Below, one piece after another: positions 1-8,171 of a stretch of DNA of 64,000 nucleotides. The stretch's first letter is position 1. Every line of letters begins with the position of its first letter. The DNA is from Bailinhaonella thermotolerans. GTDB lineage: Bacteria > Actinomycetota > Actinomycetes > Streptosporangiales > Streptosporangiaceae. The DNA is taken from positions 620,001 to 684,000 of the forward strand of contig NZ_QZEY01000001.1 in NCBI RefSeq assembly GCF_003594875.1, written 5' to 3'. Both the position numbers and the translations under genes were made by a program. The notes beneath the pieces were generated by a model. That model was given only the letters and a program-made list of their open reading frames with translations, was not told the origin of the DNA and made no database searches.

Positions 1-1
1 C

Positions 2-214
2 GCGATCTTCATCCACGGCAGCGCGGAACTCGCCCGGCGGCTGTCGGACGCGGACCTGATCGACCGCTACCACCTGCTCCTCTTCCCCGTGCTGCTGGGA
101 GCCGGGAAGAGCCTGTTCAGCAGGGCCGACATGGACAAGCGGATGCTGGCCCTGCGGGAATCCGCCGCCTACCCCAACGGGATCGTGAAGCTGATCTACG
201 ACGTCGTCCGCTGA
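2..214 (+). CDS. Dihydrofolate reductase-like (RibD C-terminal domain) protein, C-terminal part
   Basis: Only the last 70 codons lie in the window. They read IFIHGSAELARRLSDADLID then RYHLLLFPVLLGAGKSLF, the typical end of the small RibD_C/dihydrofolate reductase-fold proteins common in actinobacteria: a Gly-Ser after a beta strand, then a Leu-Leu-Gly-x-Gly loop before the last strands. The function is probably an NADPH-dependent reductase of unknown substrate. The stop codon overlaps the 3' end of the convergent AraC-type gene by 19 bases. The start and N-terminal NADPH-binding part are outside the window, so nothing can be said about regulation. Confidence 0.75.
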   Translation, partial: AIFIHGSAELARRLSDADLIDRYHLLLFPVLLGAGKSLFSRADMDKRMLALRESAAYPNGIVKLIYDVVR

Positions 215-906
215 CCCAGGTCCAGGGCGATCGCACCGCCTGTGCCCGCGCGCAGTTGCCGCGCCGTACGGCCGACGTAGCGGCGCAGCGCGCGGGCCAG
301 GTGCGGCTCGTCGAAATACCGGAGCCGGGAGACGACATCGGCGACCGGGAGACCGGCGGCCAGGAGCACCGCGGCCTCGCGCGCGCGTTCGATCTGCCGG
401 ACGGCGCCCTGGGTCAGCCCCGTCGCGGCCCGGAAGCGGCGTTCGACGGTGCGCCCCGAGACCGCTGGACGGTGACCCCGGCGAACCTCGGCGACGAGCG
501 GGTCGCGGATCACGGCTCCGGCGCGGACCAGACGGGCGACCAGGGCCTCCGCGTCGTCGGGGCCGGGGAACTCGCAGCGGACGCCGTCCAGCTCAAAGGT
601 CCCGCGGGTGGCTCCGGGGAGCCGGACGCCCCCGTCGACCAGCGCCGTCACGGGGATGGCCCGCAGCGACGTGCCCACGGCGAACTCGATGCCGACGAAG
701 GTCGCGCCCTCCGGCACCGGCGCGGTGCCCGCCCCGGTCTCGGGGCCGGTGACGCCCGCGTGCGCCCTGCCCTCGTGTTCCCAGAAGACCAGGCCCCAGC
801 GCGCGCCCGCGACGGAGGTCATCTCCGCGACCCGCTCGCTCGTACAGCTCCACACGGTGTCGGCCCACGGCGAGTCGGACTCGCGCGTCTCGAACCGCAG
901 TCCCAC
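196..906 (-). CDS. AraC-family transcriptional regulator
   Basis: This 236-residue protein has an N-terminal sensing region without a recognisable cofactor site and a C-terminal double helix-turn-helix. The C-terminal part carries VSGRTVERRFRAATGLTQGA and, further on, LPVADVVSRLRYFDEPHLAR, the normal AraC pattern of two HTH units. The N-terminal half resembles the DUF6597-type sensor that often precedes AraC HTH domains in actinobacteria. It converges on the dihydrofolate-reductase-like gene, overlapping 19 bp, a pairing often seen where the regulator controls the small reductase. The ligand is unknown. Family assignment is solid; target is inference. Confidence 0.85.
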   Translation of the reverse strand: MGLRFETRESDSPWADTVWSCTSERVAEMTSVAGARWGLVFWEHEGRAHAGVTGPETGAGTAPVPEGATFVGIEFAVGTSLRAIPVTALVDGGVRLPGATRGTFELDGVRCEFPGPDDAEALVARLVRAGAVIRDPLVAEVRRGHRPAVSGRTVERRFRAATGLTQGAVRQIERAREAAVLLAAGLPVADVVSRLRYFDEPHLARALRRYVGRTARQLRAGTGGAIALDLGQRTTS

Positions 907-1049
907 CCGGGCAGGATACGCCCGGCGCCACGCGCCGCCGGCGATCGCGCCCAGTTGAAAAGCGCCGTGAGCTCAGGCGCACCGGGTAATCGTCCTTCCG
1001 CTCGGAGGGCGGACACGATCACGGGCACCCCGCGCCGGTGACCGAGGGG

Positions 1050-1240
1050 GTGGGCCTGCTCGCCGGGACCGGTCGGCAGCTCACCATGCGCGGCCCGGTG
1101 TGCCTGCCCCTCACGCTCGCCCTCGAAGGACTGCCGTCCACCCCTCACCGGCGGGAACGTCCTCGGCTTCTCCCATCTCATCCTTCTGGGCGCGGTCATC
1201 GGCCACGTGCTCTGGTTCCGGGGCATCGAGAGGTCGCCGG
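1050..1240 (+). pseudogene. EamA/DMT-family transporter remnant with frameshift
   Basis: The gap between the AraC gene and the MFS gene holds a decayed piece of an EamA (drug/metabolite) transporter. One frame reads RQLTMRGPVCLPLTLALEGL. About 30 bases later the next frame (from 1141) continues PLTGGNVLGFSHLILLGAVI and then GHVLWFRGIER, which is the usual order of the penultimate and last membrane helices of the C-terminal EamA repeat. The shift is +1 near 1135-1141. No upstream or downstream coding remains, so this is a remnant of about 60 residues of a family whose members have about 300. The rest of 907-1433 shows no further gene. Confidence 0.55.
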
Positions 1241-1433
1241 GGCGGTGGAGGCGACCGGCGTCGCCCCTGCCCATTCATCCCCGGCCGGTCCAGCGATGGC
1301 GGCGGCCGTACGAGCGGTGACGGCGCACGGGCCAGGGTGACGACGGTGGCGTCCGAAACGTGCCGGTGCCCGCCGCTCCCCGGCTGCTTGGCTGGACGCC
1401 CACACGCCACGCACACCTGTCTGAACGGGGATC

Positions 1434-2609
1434 ATGTCCACCACCACGCTCGTACGGCCCCGCCCGCCCCTCCGCGGCCGGCTCTCGATCGCCTCGCTCA
1501 CGCTGGGCATCTTCGCCATCGTCACCAGCGAGATCCTGCCCATCGGCCTGTTGCCCGCCATCGGCGCCGACTTCGGCGTCTCCGACGGCATCACGGGGCT
1601 GGCCATGGCCCTGCCCGGCGTCGTCGCCGCGGTCGCCGCCCCCGCCGTCACGCTGACCACCGCGCGCCTGGACCGCCGCGTGATGCTGTGCGTCCTCATG
1701 GCGGTGCTCGCCGTGGCCGACGTGCTGGCGGCCGCGGCCACGTCCTACTGGGTCCTGCTGGTCTCCCGGGTGCTCGTCGGCCTCACCATCGGCGGCTTCT
1801 GGTCGATCGGGGCCGGGCTGGCCGGCCGCCTGGTGCCGCCGCGCGCCGTCGGCGCCGCCACCGCCGTGATCTTCTCCGCCGTGCCGCTGGGTTCCGTGCT
1901 CGGCGTGCCGGCCGGCACCTTCATCGGCGACCTCGCCGGCTGGCGGACCGCCTTCCTGGTCCTGGCCGTGCTGGCCATCGCGGTCCTGGCCGCCCTGCTG
2001 ATGCTGCTGCCGCCGCTGCCCGCCCACCAGGTCACCAGCCCTCGCGCCCTGCTCGGCGTGCTGCGCACCCGGGGCGCCGCCATCGCCCTGCTGTCGACCT
2101 TCCTCATCGTCGTGGCCCATTTCGGCACCTACACCTACGCCACGCCCTTCCTCCAGAACGTCACCGGCCTGCCTCCCGCGGCGGTCAGCGCCGTCCTGCT
2201 GGCGTACGGCATCGCCGGCGTCATCGGCAACTTCCTGGCGGGCAGGGCGGCCGCCACCCGCCTGCGCGCCGCCTTCGCGACCTCGGGCTGCCTGATCGCG
2301 GCCGCCACCCTGCTGCTGCCCTCGATCGGCGGCACGGCCGGCGGAGCCGTGGTGCTGCTCATGGTCTGGGGCCTGGCCTACGGGGCCGTGCCCGTCTGCT
2401 CGCAGGCGTCGTTCGGCACCGCCGCCCCCCACGCGCCCGAGGCCACCACGGTCGTCTTCACCTCCTCCTTCCAGGCGACCTTCGCGCTCGGCGCCTTCCT
2501 CGGCGGCCGCGTCGTGGACGCCTTCTCGGTCTCCACCGTCATGATCTGCGGCGGCCTGACCGCCCTCCTCATGGCCGCATCCCTGTGGTCCCTCACCAAG
2601 CCCCGCTGA
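1434..2609 (+). CDS. MFS transporter, DHA1-type drug/sugar efflux permease
   Basis: A 391-residue integral membrane protein with about 12 hydrophobic segments. It fits the 12-TMS DHA1 (AraJ/YdhP-like) drug-proton antiporters: helix 1 is followed by SEILPIGLLPAI, and motif-like glycine-rich loops occur at LVGLTIGGFWSIGAGLAGRL and GSVLGVPAGTFIGDLAGWR (the latter is the conserved 'GxxxGPxxGG'-like helix 5 segment of antiporters). The likely role is proton-driven export of a small hydrophobic compound or sugar. The ATG follows GGGGATC. It stands alone, with only gene debris upstream, and no adjacent regulator in the same direction. Confidence 0.88.
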   Translation: MSTTTLVRPRPPLRGRLSIASLTLGIFAIVTSEILPIGLLPAIGADFGVSDGITGLAMALPGVVAAVAAPAVTLTTARLDRRVMLCVLMAVLAVADVLAAAATSYWVLLVSRVLVGLTIGGFWSIGAGLAGRLVPPRAVGAATAVIFSAVPLGSVLGVPAGTFIGDLAGWRTAFLVLAVLAIAVLAALLMLLPPLPAHQVTSPRALLGVLRTRGAAIALLSTFLIVVAHFGTYTYATPFLQNVTGLPPAAVSAVLLAYGIAGVIGNFLAGRAAATRLRAAFATSGCLIAAATLLLPSIGGTAGGAVVLLMVWGLAYGAVPVCSQASFGTAAPHAPEATTVVFTSSFQATFALGAFLGGRVVDAFSVSTVMICGGLTALLMAASLWSLTKPR

Positions 2610-2719
2610 ACGGGCCACCGGTGGAGCCGCCGCATGCCGTGCGGGAGGCAGGGAGTCCCGCCCCCCGCACGATCGGTCAGGCCGCGGTCGGCGGCCGGCT
2701 CGCGGTGGTCATGCGCTGA

Positions 2720-3166
2720 TCAGTTGGACCAATAGGCCCGGTGCGCGCTATCGGCGCCGACGGAGTTGAAGTACAACGTCCCGGTGGCGATGAGCGAGTC
2801 GTTGTCGTGCTCCTGGCTGGGCATGAAGCAGCCCAGCTGCTGCCCGGCGGTGACGGTCTTGGAGGTGCAGGCGCCCAGGGTGGTGAGGTAGCCGTGCGAG
2901 AGGGTCGTCTCCCCGCGGACCCAGATCGAGGTGTTGGACTTGTTCAGCACGACCAGGACGGCCTGGGCGTGGGTGGAGTTACGGACGATGCACACCTGGA
3001 AGTGGACGTTGTCCGATCCTCTGTGCGTCTTGGACTTGCCGCAGTGCCAGTTGCCGTTGGGGGTGAAGGTCTGCCATCCGGAGGCCGCCGACGCGGGGGC
3101 GGCCATGCCGAACCAGGATGTGAGCAGCAGGACAAGGGCAGCGAGAGCGCTCCCTGCGTGCTTCAT
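2720..3166 (-). CDS. Small secreted protein of unknown function
   Basis: 148 residues, beginning MKHAGSALAALVLLLTSWFG with an AxA-type signal peptidase site at about residues 24-28 (PASAASG). The mature part of about 120 residues contains four cysteines (HCGKS, VCIVR, GACTS, GCFMP), suggesting two disulfides, and alternating hydrophobic strands that look like an all-beta domain. The SD AGGAG lies just before the ATG. No catalytic motif is visible. It may belong to the broad class of actinobacterial secreted beta-sandwich proteins. A short inverted repeat CTGAG-cca-CTCAG lies about 45 bp upstream of the start in the 296-bp gap that ends at the next gene. Confidence 0.7.
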   Translation of the reverse strand: MKHAGSALAALVLLLTSWFGMAAPASAASGWQTFTPNGNWHCGKSKTHRGSDNVHFQVCIVRNSTHAQAVLVVLNKSNTSIWVRGETTLSHGYLTTLGACTSKTVTAGQQLGCFMPSQEHDNDSLIATGTLYFNSVGADSAHRAYWSN

Positions 3167-3462
3167 GGATCACGACTCCTCTTAATCGAAAACCTGAGCC
3201 ACTCAGGATCGCGATCAAGGTAACCGTCTCGAAGGTATTACGGTCAAGACCTAAATTGCCGAAATCCACCATCGGCCGCCACATCACGAGCCGCTCCCGA
3301 GCCCGGGAACCCCGGCAGCGGACCTCGGCTCTCCCTCGTCAGCGCCGGCCGTCGGCGGACGCAGGTGTGCCCAGCCGGTCGCCGCGCGTCACGGCGGCCT
3401 CGGCCGGGGCGGCGGCCCGCCGTACCCGCTCGGGGTGCTCGATCGGTTTCCCGCCGCCCATC

Positions 3463-4425
3463 TCAGGTGGTGGTGATCACCACCTTGCCGAAGGCGCCGC
3501 GTTCGAGGTGGGCGAGGGCGGCGGGGAGGTCGTCCAGGGCGTACTCGGCCGCGATCACCGGGCGCAGGGGGATGCGGTCGGCCGCGCGCACGAGATCCTC
3601 CAGCGCCCGCCGGTGACCGACCTGCAGGCCGTCGATGCGCAGCTTCTTGCGGGCCAGGTGGGCGACATGGCCGGAGATCTCGTACCCCTCCAGGATGCCG
3701 ATGAGTGAGATGTGGCCGCCGACCGCCGCCGCCTCGATCGAGCGGGCGAGGTGGTGCGCGCCGACGGTCTCCAGGATGTGGTCGGCTCCGTGGTCGTGGG
3801 TGACGTCGTAGACGGCCTCGACCCAGTCCCGGGTCCTCCTGTTGACCAGATGGGCCGCGCCCAGGCCCCTGGCCCGCGCGAGTTTCGCGTCGTCGCCGGA
3901 GACCACGATGACCTCGGCGCCGTGCGCCCTGGCGATCTGCAGGCCGAACAGGGCGACCCCGCCCGTGCCCAGCACGACCACCGTCTGGCCCGCACGCACC
4001 CGGCCCTGGTCCACCAGGGCGGTCCAGGCCGACAGACCGGCCATCGGCAGCGTGCTCGCCTCGGCATCGCTGAGCCCGGCCGGCGCCCGTACGGCCCACT
4101 CCTGGTCGAGGACGACATACTCGGACAACACCCCGGGAAAGTGACCGCTCCCGAGCGCCTCCGGACCACCCATCCGGGCATCGCCCGGGCCAGGCCCGTC
4201 GACCCAGCCGGGCAGGCAGGCGGAGATGACGCGATCGCCGGGCACGAACGGCCCGTCGTCGGGGAAGATCATGGTCAGGCCCTCGTCGATGGCGAGCCTG
4301 TCGCGGTAGTTGAGCGCGACCGACGTCACCTTGACCAGGATCTCGCCCGGCGCGGGATCCGGGATGGGGACCTCGGCGAGTTCCAGGTTGGCGCGGCCGG
4401 TCGTCTTCATCGTCCATTGCTTCAT
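3463..4425 (-). CDS. Medium-chain dehydrogenase/reductase (alcohol dehydrogenase/quinone reductase type)
   Basis: About 320 residues from the ATG at 4423-4425 (MKQWTMKTTG). An N-terminal GroES-like domain (VALNYRDRLAI... FVPGDRVI) is followed by a Rossmann domain with VVVLGTGGVALFGLQIARAH at about 160 and the ADHILETVGA strand. The catalytic-zinc cysteine/histidine set of classical alcohol dehydrogenases is not evident, so a zinc-independent NAD(P)H-dependent reductase of the MDR superfamily is more likely. It is transcribed divergently from the frameshifted XRE regulator 108 bp away, which probably controlled it. The upstream candidate start at 4464 would add a non-conserved 13-residue tail and was not used. 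Confidence 0.85.
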   Translation of the reverse strand: MKQWTMKTTGRANLELAEVPIPDPAPGEILVKVTSVALNYRDRLAIDEGLTMIFPDDGPFVPGDRVISACLPGWVDGPGPGDARMGGPEALGSGHFPGVLSEYVVLDQEWAVRAPAGLSDAEASTLPMAGLSAWTALVDQGRVRAGQTVVVLGTGGVALFGLQIARAHGAEVIVVSGDDAKLARARGLGAAHLVNRRTRDWVEAVYDVTHDHGADHILETVGAHHLARSIEAAAVGGHISLIGILEGYEISGHVAHLARKKLRIDGLQVGHRRALEDLVRAADRIPLRPVIAAEYALDDLPAALAHLERGAFGKVVITTT

Positions 4426-4462
4426 GGCGTTCAGGTTCGCCCTCGTCCGCGGCCGCTGCCAC

Positions 4463-4505
4463 ACCCTGGCCCGGCCGGTCGGCGCCTGCCTGGCACAGCC
4501 AGGGT
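4463..4505. promoter_or_regulatory. Inverted repeat in the MDR / XRE divergent promoter region
   Basis: ACCCTGGC at 4463-4470 is repeated in inverse as GCCAGGGT at 4498-4505, and a tighter copy CCTGGC-aca-GCCAGG sits at 4489-4503. It lies between the divergent MDR gene and the XRE-type gene, so it is a candidate operator for that regulator. This is a sequence observation only. Confidence 0.4.
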
Positions 4506-4533
4506 CAGGCAGCCGGGCCGCTCAGGCGGCACC

Positions 4534-5371
4534 ATGGAGGACATGGCGGACACCACCACACTCGGAGAGTTCCTGCGCCTGCGGCGCGGCAGGCAAACCA
4601 CAGGACGTGGGCATCGCCTCGTACGGCGAGCGCCGGGTGCCGGGGCTGCGCCGCGAGGAACTGGCCCAGCTCGCGGGTGTGAGCGTCACCTACTACACGC
4701 GCCTGGAGCAGGGGCAGAGCCACCAGGCGTCGGAGTCGGTCATCGAGGCGCTGGCCCGCGCGCTGGAACTGAGCGAGGACGAGCGGACGTACCTGCACAA
4801 TCTCGCCCGGCCCAGGACGGCCCGCCCGCGCGCCGTCGCGCCCGCGACCGTGCGAGAGGCCACCCGCCGGCTCATCGGCTCCCTGGACCGGCCCGCCGTC
4901 GTGACCGGGCCGCGCACCGAGGTGCTGGCGTGGAACCCGCCCGGGCACCGGCTCCTGGCGGGTCACCTCGACCGGGACGCGCCCGACCACGCCGAGCGGC
5001 GCCCCAACCTGACCAGGATGCTCTTCCTGGATCCGCACCACCGTGATCTCTACCCGCGCTGGGACACCTCGGCGTCGTGCGCCGTCGCCTCGCTGAGACT
5101 CACCGTGAGCCGGTATCCCGACGACCCCGCCCTGACCGCGCTGATCGGCGAGCTGGCGATGAAGAGCGAGGAGTTCGCCGGGCTGTGGTCGGCGCACCCG
5201 GTCGCCGCACACGCCTCCGGCCCCCGTCACCTGCGGCATCCCGAGATCGGCGCACTCGATCTGGACCTGGAGACACTGCTGCTGGCCGACGAGCCCGACC
5301 ATCGCCTGCTCATCTACAGCGCCCCCGAGGGGAGCCCGGCCCAGGCCGCACTGCGCCTGCTCTCGTACTGA
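4534..5371 (+). pseudogene. XRE-family regulator with MmyB-like ligand-binding domain, frameshifted near its start
   Basis: The expected start is the ATG at 4534 (or 4543): MEDMADTTTLGEFLRLRRGR in frame 1. After about 20 codons the protein continues only in frame 2, as DVGIASYGERRVPGLRREEL then AQLAGVSVTYYTRLEQGQ, the hallmark HTH of the MmyB-type XRE family, followed by the C-terminal MmyB/MLTR domain (TEVLAWNPPGHRLL... NLTRMLFLDP... PEIGALDLD). Removing one base in the run caaaccaca at about 4592-4600 would restore a normal family member of about 280 residues. It is either a real frameshift mutation or a sequencing error. Such genes usually sit divergent from the oxidoreductase they repress, as here. 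Confidence 0.75.
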
Positions 5372-5666
5372 ACGAGGACGAGGTCCCGCGCCGTTCACGG
5401 CTGGCGACAGGGGTCCCTCTGAGCCGCGCCGCGGGCGACCCGCTGAAGCCGCTGCCCGGTGAGGGCCGTGGCCGCCTCAGCCGATGCCGAACCGGGCCGG
5501 ATCGACCGGCCGGCGCGCCTTGGGCGGCTTTTCGACCACCAGCCGGCACGACTCGGTGACCAGAAATGGGCGGGCGGCGCCGCCGCGCGCCGTCGCCTCG
5601 GCCGGCGGCCTGCACGCGGCGCGCGACATCGTCCTCCGCACGATCGCCCCGGAAGCCCGCGCGGCC

Positions 5667-6158
5667 TCAGCGAACGGCCTTGGTCGGGCTCGGGCTGGGG
5701 GTCGGATTGGCGGGCCGCATCTGGGTGCAGGGCCGTCCCATGCTGGTCGGCTGCCCGCCCTTCGGATCGTGGAGCAGGAGTTCCGCGCAGATCTTCGTGC
5801 CCGCCGGGACGTTGAGCGGCACCTTGAAGATGAGTTGCTTGCCCGCGTAGGTGTGGTCGCTGGTCCGCTTCTTCTGCTCACGCCCGTCGGCCGTGTATTC
5901 GATGGCGTAGTGGTAGGTGCCGTCGGGCGCCTGGCAGTCGCCTTCCCTCTTCAGATGGGACAGGTACAGCGTGCCGGCCTTTGCGGCCGCGCCCGCGCAC
6001 TTGTCGATGACGGACGAGACATCCGCCGAGGCCGGCGCGGGCGCGGCCACCGCGAGCCCGGCCACGACGGCCCCGCCGACGAGCGCACGCGCCAGAACGC
6101 GCCCCCGGGCGGGTGCCGCGGAGTGATGGACGAGAAGGGAACGAGTCGAGTGGAACAT
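5667..6158 (-). CDS. Small secreted protein of unknown function
   Basis: 163 residues from the ATG at 6156-6158, chosen because GGAGG lies six bases upstream; the ATG 18 bases earlier has no SD. A long basic N-terminus (FHSTRSLLVHHSAAPARGRV) leads to a hydrophobic stretch and an APASA-D signal peptidase site at about residue 45. The mature part has four cysteines (DKCAGA, GDCQAP, KICAEL, RPCTQM), and the C-terminus is Pro/Ser/Thr-rich. No enzyme motif is visible. In size and layout it resembles the secreted protein at 2720-3166, without clear sequence identity. Confidence 0.65.
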   Translation of the reverse strand: MFHSTRSLLVHHSAAPARGRVLARALVGGAVVAGLAVAAPAPASADVSSVIDKCAGAAAKAGTLYLSHLKREGDCQAPDGTYHYAIEYTADGREQKKRTSDHTYAGKQLIFKVPLNVPAGTKICAELLLHDPKGGQPTSMGRPCTQMRPANPTPSPSPTKAVR

Positions 6159-6586
6159 GATCGACCTCCGATCCAACTAGTACCCATACGAGCACTTAGA
6201 GTGATATTCCCTGATAAAAGCCCAAAACTCCCTCACGGAACCGGCGGCCACGCGAGAGGGAACACCGCCGTCATGACCGCCTCCACGGGCGGACGAGGGC
6301 GCAGCTTGACCTGAGGGGCCACCCGCGCCGGAACCGCGTGTGCCGCCGTGTCGTCTGCGGGCACGGGTCGGTTCTGCAAGGCTGGGGGCCGTACGGTGGC
6401 TCCTTCGCCTACCTGGTGCTGTGGCCGCCTGGCACTGAGCCGCCCGCCGGTGCCGGCGCCTGACGGCGAGCCCCAGGCGGGCTCGCCGGGCGTACGCACA
6501 CGTCCGCACTCCGCCCGTGCCGGCCTCAGGTGGCGGGCGGCGCACCTGGGCGCCATCGCGGGCGGGGGCTGGAGCCGGCGGGTCGG
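6159..6586. other. Intergenic stretch without a supported gene
   Basis: About 430 bp between the secreted protein and the MBL-fold hydrolase, both on the minus strand. All open frames here have the composition of shadow frames. No hairpin, repeat or RNA motif was recognised, apart from the expected promoter of the secreted-protein gene close to 6160-6240, where the sequence is locally AT-richer. Confidence 0.5.
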
Positions 6587-7405
6587 TCAGCCGATCGGTG
6601 GGGCGAGGTATTCCAGGGCGTAGCCTTCGCCGGAGGGGGTCACACGGGCGATGCCGGGTGAGTCGAGGTGGGCGCCGGCCACGAAGTGATGTGGCCGGGT
6701 CAGCCGCCGGAGGAGGGCCGCGCGGGCGGCGCGGGCCTGGGACTGGTCGCCGTCGAGTTCCCAGGACACGCTGGGCTGATCGAACTGGAGCGTGGGAACG
6801 TGCACGGTGTCGCCCCAGACGAGGAGGTGGCCGGCGCCGCCGCTGATGTCGTAGACGGTGTGACCCGGTGTGTGGCCCGGCGTCGGGATCGCGGTGGCCC
6901 AGTCGTTGATCGCGACCTCCTCCGACACGGGCACGACCCGGTCGCGGAGCGGCTCGAGCCGCCCGGTGAACACCGAGGTGTCGCCCGCGCCGATCCACAC
7001 GCGCTCGAGCCCGGGGAACGCCTCGGAGCCGTCCGGGGCGATCAGGCCGCTCACGTGGTCTTCGTGCCTGTGGGTGATGGCCACATCGGTGATCTGCGCG
7101 CGGTCGACTCCCGCTTCGTCGAGCGCGTCGTAGATCAATCCCATGGTGGGGTCGTGCCAGACGTTGGACGCGCCGGTGTCGATGAGGACCGACCGCGCGC
7201 CATCGGTGACGAAGAAGGCGTTGACCGACAGCCGCAGATTGTCTCCGGCCAGCGGGACGACGGGCGGCAACTCGTCGAGCGGGCGCCCGTCCTCGTCGCG
7301 CAGGCGTGTCGGCGGCATGTCGATGTATCCGTCTCGCAGCGAGACCACCCGCAGATCGCCGAATTCGAACGTGGCGTGGTGCTCGCCACTTGAGATCAAA
7401 CGCAT
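6587..7405 (-). CDS. MBL-fold metallo-hydrolase
   Basis: 272 residues from the ATG at 7403-7405, preceded by GGAGG with a five-base spacer; the ATG eight codons earlier lacks an SD. The metallo-beta-lactamase core is clear: THRHEDHVSG (HxHxDH) at about residue 115, PTPGHTPGHT (third histidine) and LLVWGDTVH (bridging Asp). This fits the subgroup of lactonase/AhlD-like and related hydrolases; the substrate is unknown. It is divergent from an XRE-cupin regulator across a short region containing two copies of one palindrome, so it is probably controlled by that regulator. Metal binding is predicted; substrate identity cannot be derived. Confidence 0.88.
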   Translation of the reverse strand: MRLISSGEHHATFEFGDLRVVSLRDGYIDMPPTRLRDEDGRPLDELPPVVPLAGDNLRLSVNAFFVTDGARSVLIDTGASNVWHDPTMGLIYDALDEAGVDRAQITDVAITHRHEDHVSGLIAPDGSEAFPGLERVWIGAGDTSVFTGRLEPLRDRVVPVSEEVAINDWATAIPTPGHTPGHTVYDISGGAGHLLVWGDTVHVPTLQFDQPSVSWELDGDQSQARAARAALLRRLTRPHHFVAGAHLDSPGIARVTPSGEGYALEYLAPPIG

Positions 7406-7439
7406 TGGAGCCTCCGTCACATCGGACACGGCGGGCGTG

Positions 7440-7472
7440 TCTCCTATAGGAGAAGAATTCTTCTATAGGAGA
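7440..7472. promoter_or_regulatory. Two direct copies of a 14-bp palindrome, likely operator of the XRE-cupin regulator
   Basis: TCTCCTATAGGAGA at 7440-7453 is a perfect palindrome. TCTTCTATAGGAGA at 7459-7472 is a 13/14 copy, start-to-start 19 bp, so both lie close to the same face of the helix. The AT-rich centre GAAGAATTCTTC joins them. The site lies between the divergent starts of the MBL-fold hydrolase (7405) and the regulator (7518), where it could block both promoters. Confidence 0.7.
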
Positions 7473-7517
7473 GACCATACACTATGGCAGCGAGATTCCC
7501 AGCGATCGAGGAGTACG

Positions 7518-8123
7518 GTGCTCGAGCAAGACGCAAGCGCGGGCGAACCCCCGCACGGGGACGACCTGGCCGGCGCGTTCGGCGGCAACGTCCGGCGGCG
7601 CCGCGAGGAGGCGGGGCTGACGCTGGAGCAGTTGTCCGCGCGGTCGCAGGTCAGCCGGGCGATGCTGTCCAAGGTCGAACGCGGCGAGAAGAGCCCGACC
7701 ATCGGCGTCGCGTCCAGGATCGCCCACGCGCTCGACGCGTCGCTCTCGGACCTCATCGGCGCGCCGGCCGCCGCCTCTGGCGTGGCCGTGGTCATGCGCA
7801 AGAACGAGCGGCCCGTCTTCCGTGACCCGGAGACCGGCTTCGAGCGCCACATGGTGTCGGCGGTCCCGGGAGCGGGAGGTGGCGAGATGATCGTCCACTA
7901 CCTTCCCGCGCGGGTCTCCACCGGGCTGCTGCCCGCCTATCCCCCGGGCACCGAGAAACAACTGCTGGTGCTCCAAGGCACCCTCACCGTCGCCGTCGGC
8001 GGGATCAACGAGACCCTGAACCCAGGCGACTCCCTGTTCCTCCAGGCCGACGCGGACCACGGCTTCGCCAACCGGACCGACGCCCCCTGCGAATACATCA
8101 TGGTCATCTCGCGCAGAACCTGA
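7518..8123 (+). CDS. XRE-family regulator with C-terminal cupin (XRE-cupin)
   Basis: 201 residues from the GTG at 7518, with GAGGAG five bases upstream. The N-terminal HTH is GLTLEQLSARSQVSRAMLSK at about 25-50, followed by KSPTIGVASRIAHAL. The C-terminal half is a cupin_2 barrel (LLVLQGTLTVAVGG... LNPGDSLFLQADADHGFANR). This two-domain family usually senses a small molecule through the cupin and represses a neighbouring catabolic gene. Here the divergent MBL-fold hydrolase and the twin palindrome at 7440-7472 are the natural targets. Family assignment is firm; the effector is unknown. Confidence 0.9.
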   Translation: MLEQDASAGEPPHGDDLAGAFGGNVRRRREEAGLTLEQLSARSQVSRAMLSKVERGEKSPTIGVASRIAHALDASLSDLIGAPAAASGVAVVMRKNERPVFRDPETGFERHMVSAVPGAGGGEMIVHYLPARVSTGLLPAYPPGTEKQLLVLQGTLTVAVGGINETLNPGDSLFLQADADHGFANRTDAPCEYIMVISRRT

Positions 8124-8171
8124 TCGGCCGCCGCGGGGCAGCGGGCTCTCCCGCCCATCCGAGGGTCCCCG

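Noticed and set aside
5477-5650. Possible minus-strand gene end (…RPFLVTESCRLVVEKPPK…)
   Set aside because: Reads protein-like for about 40 residues, but no start, family or supporting partner; too weak to call.
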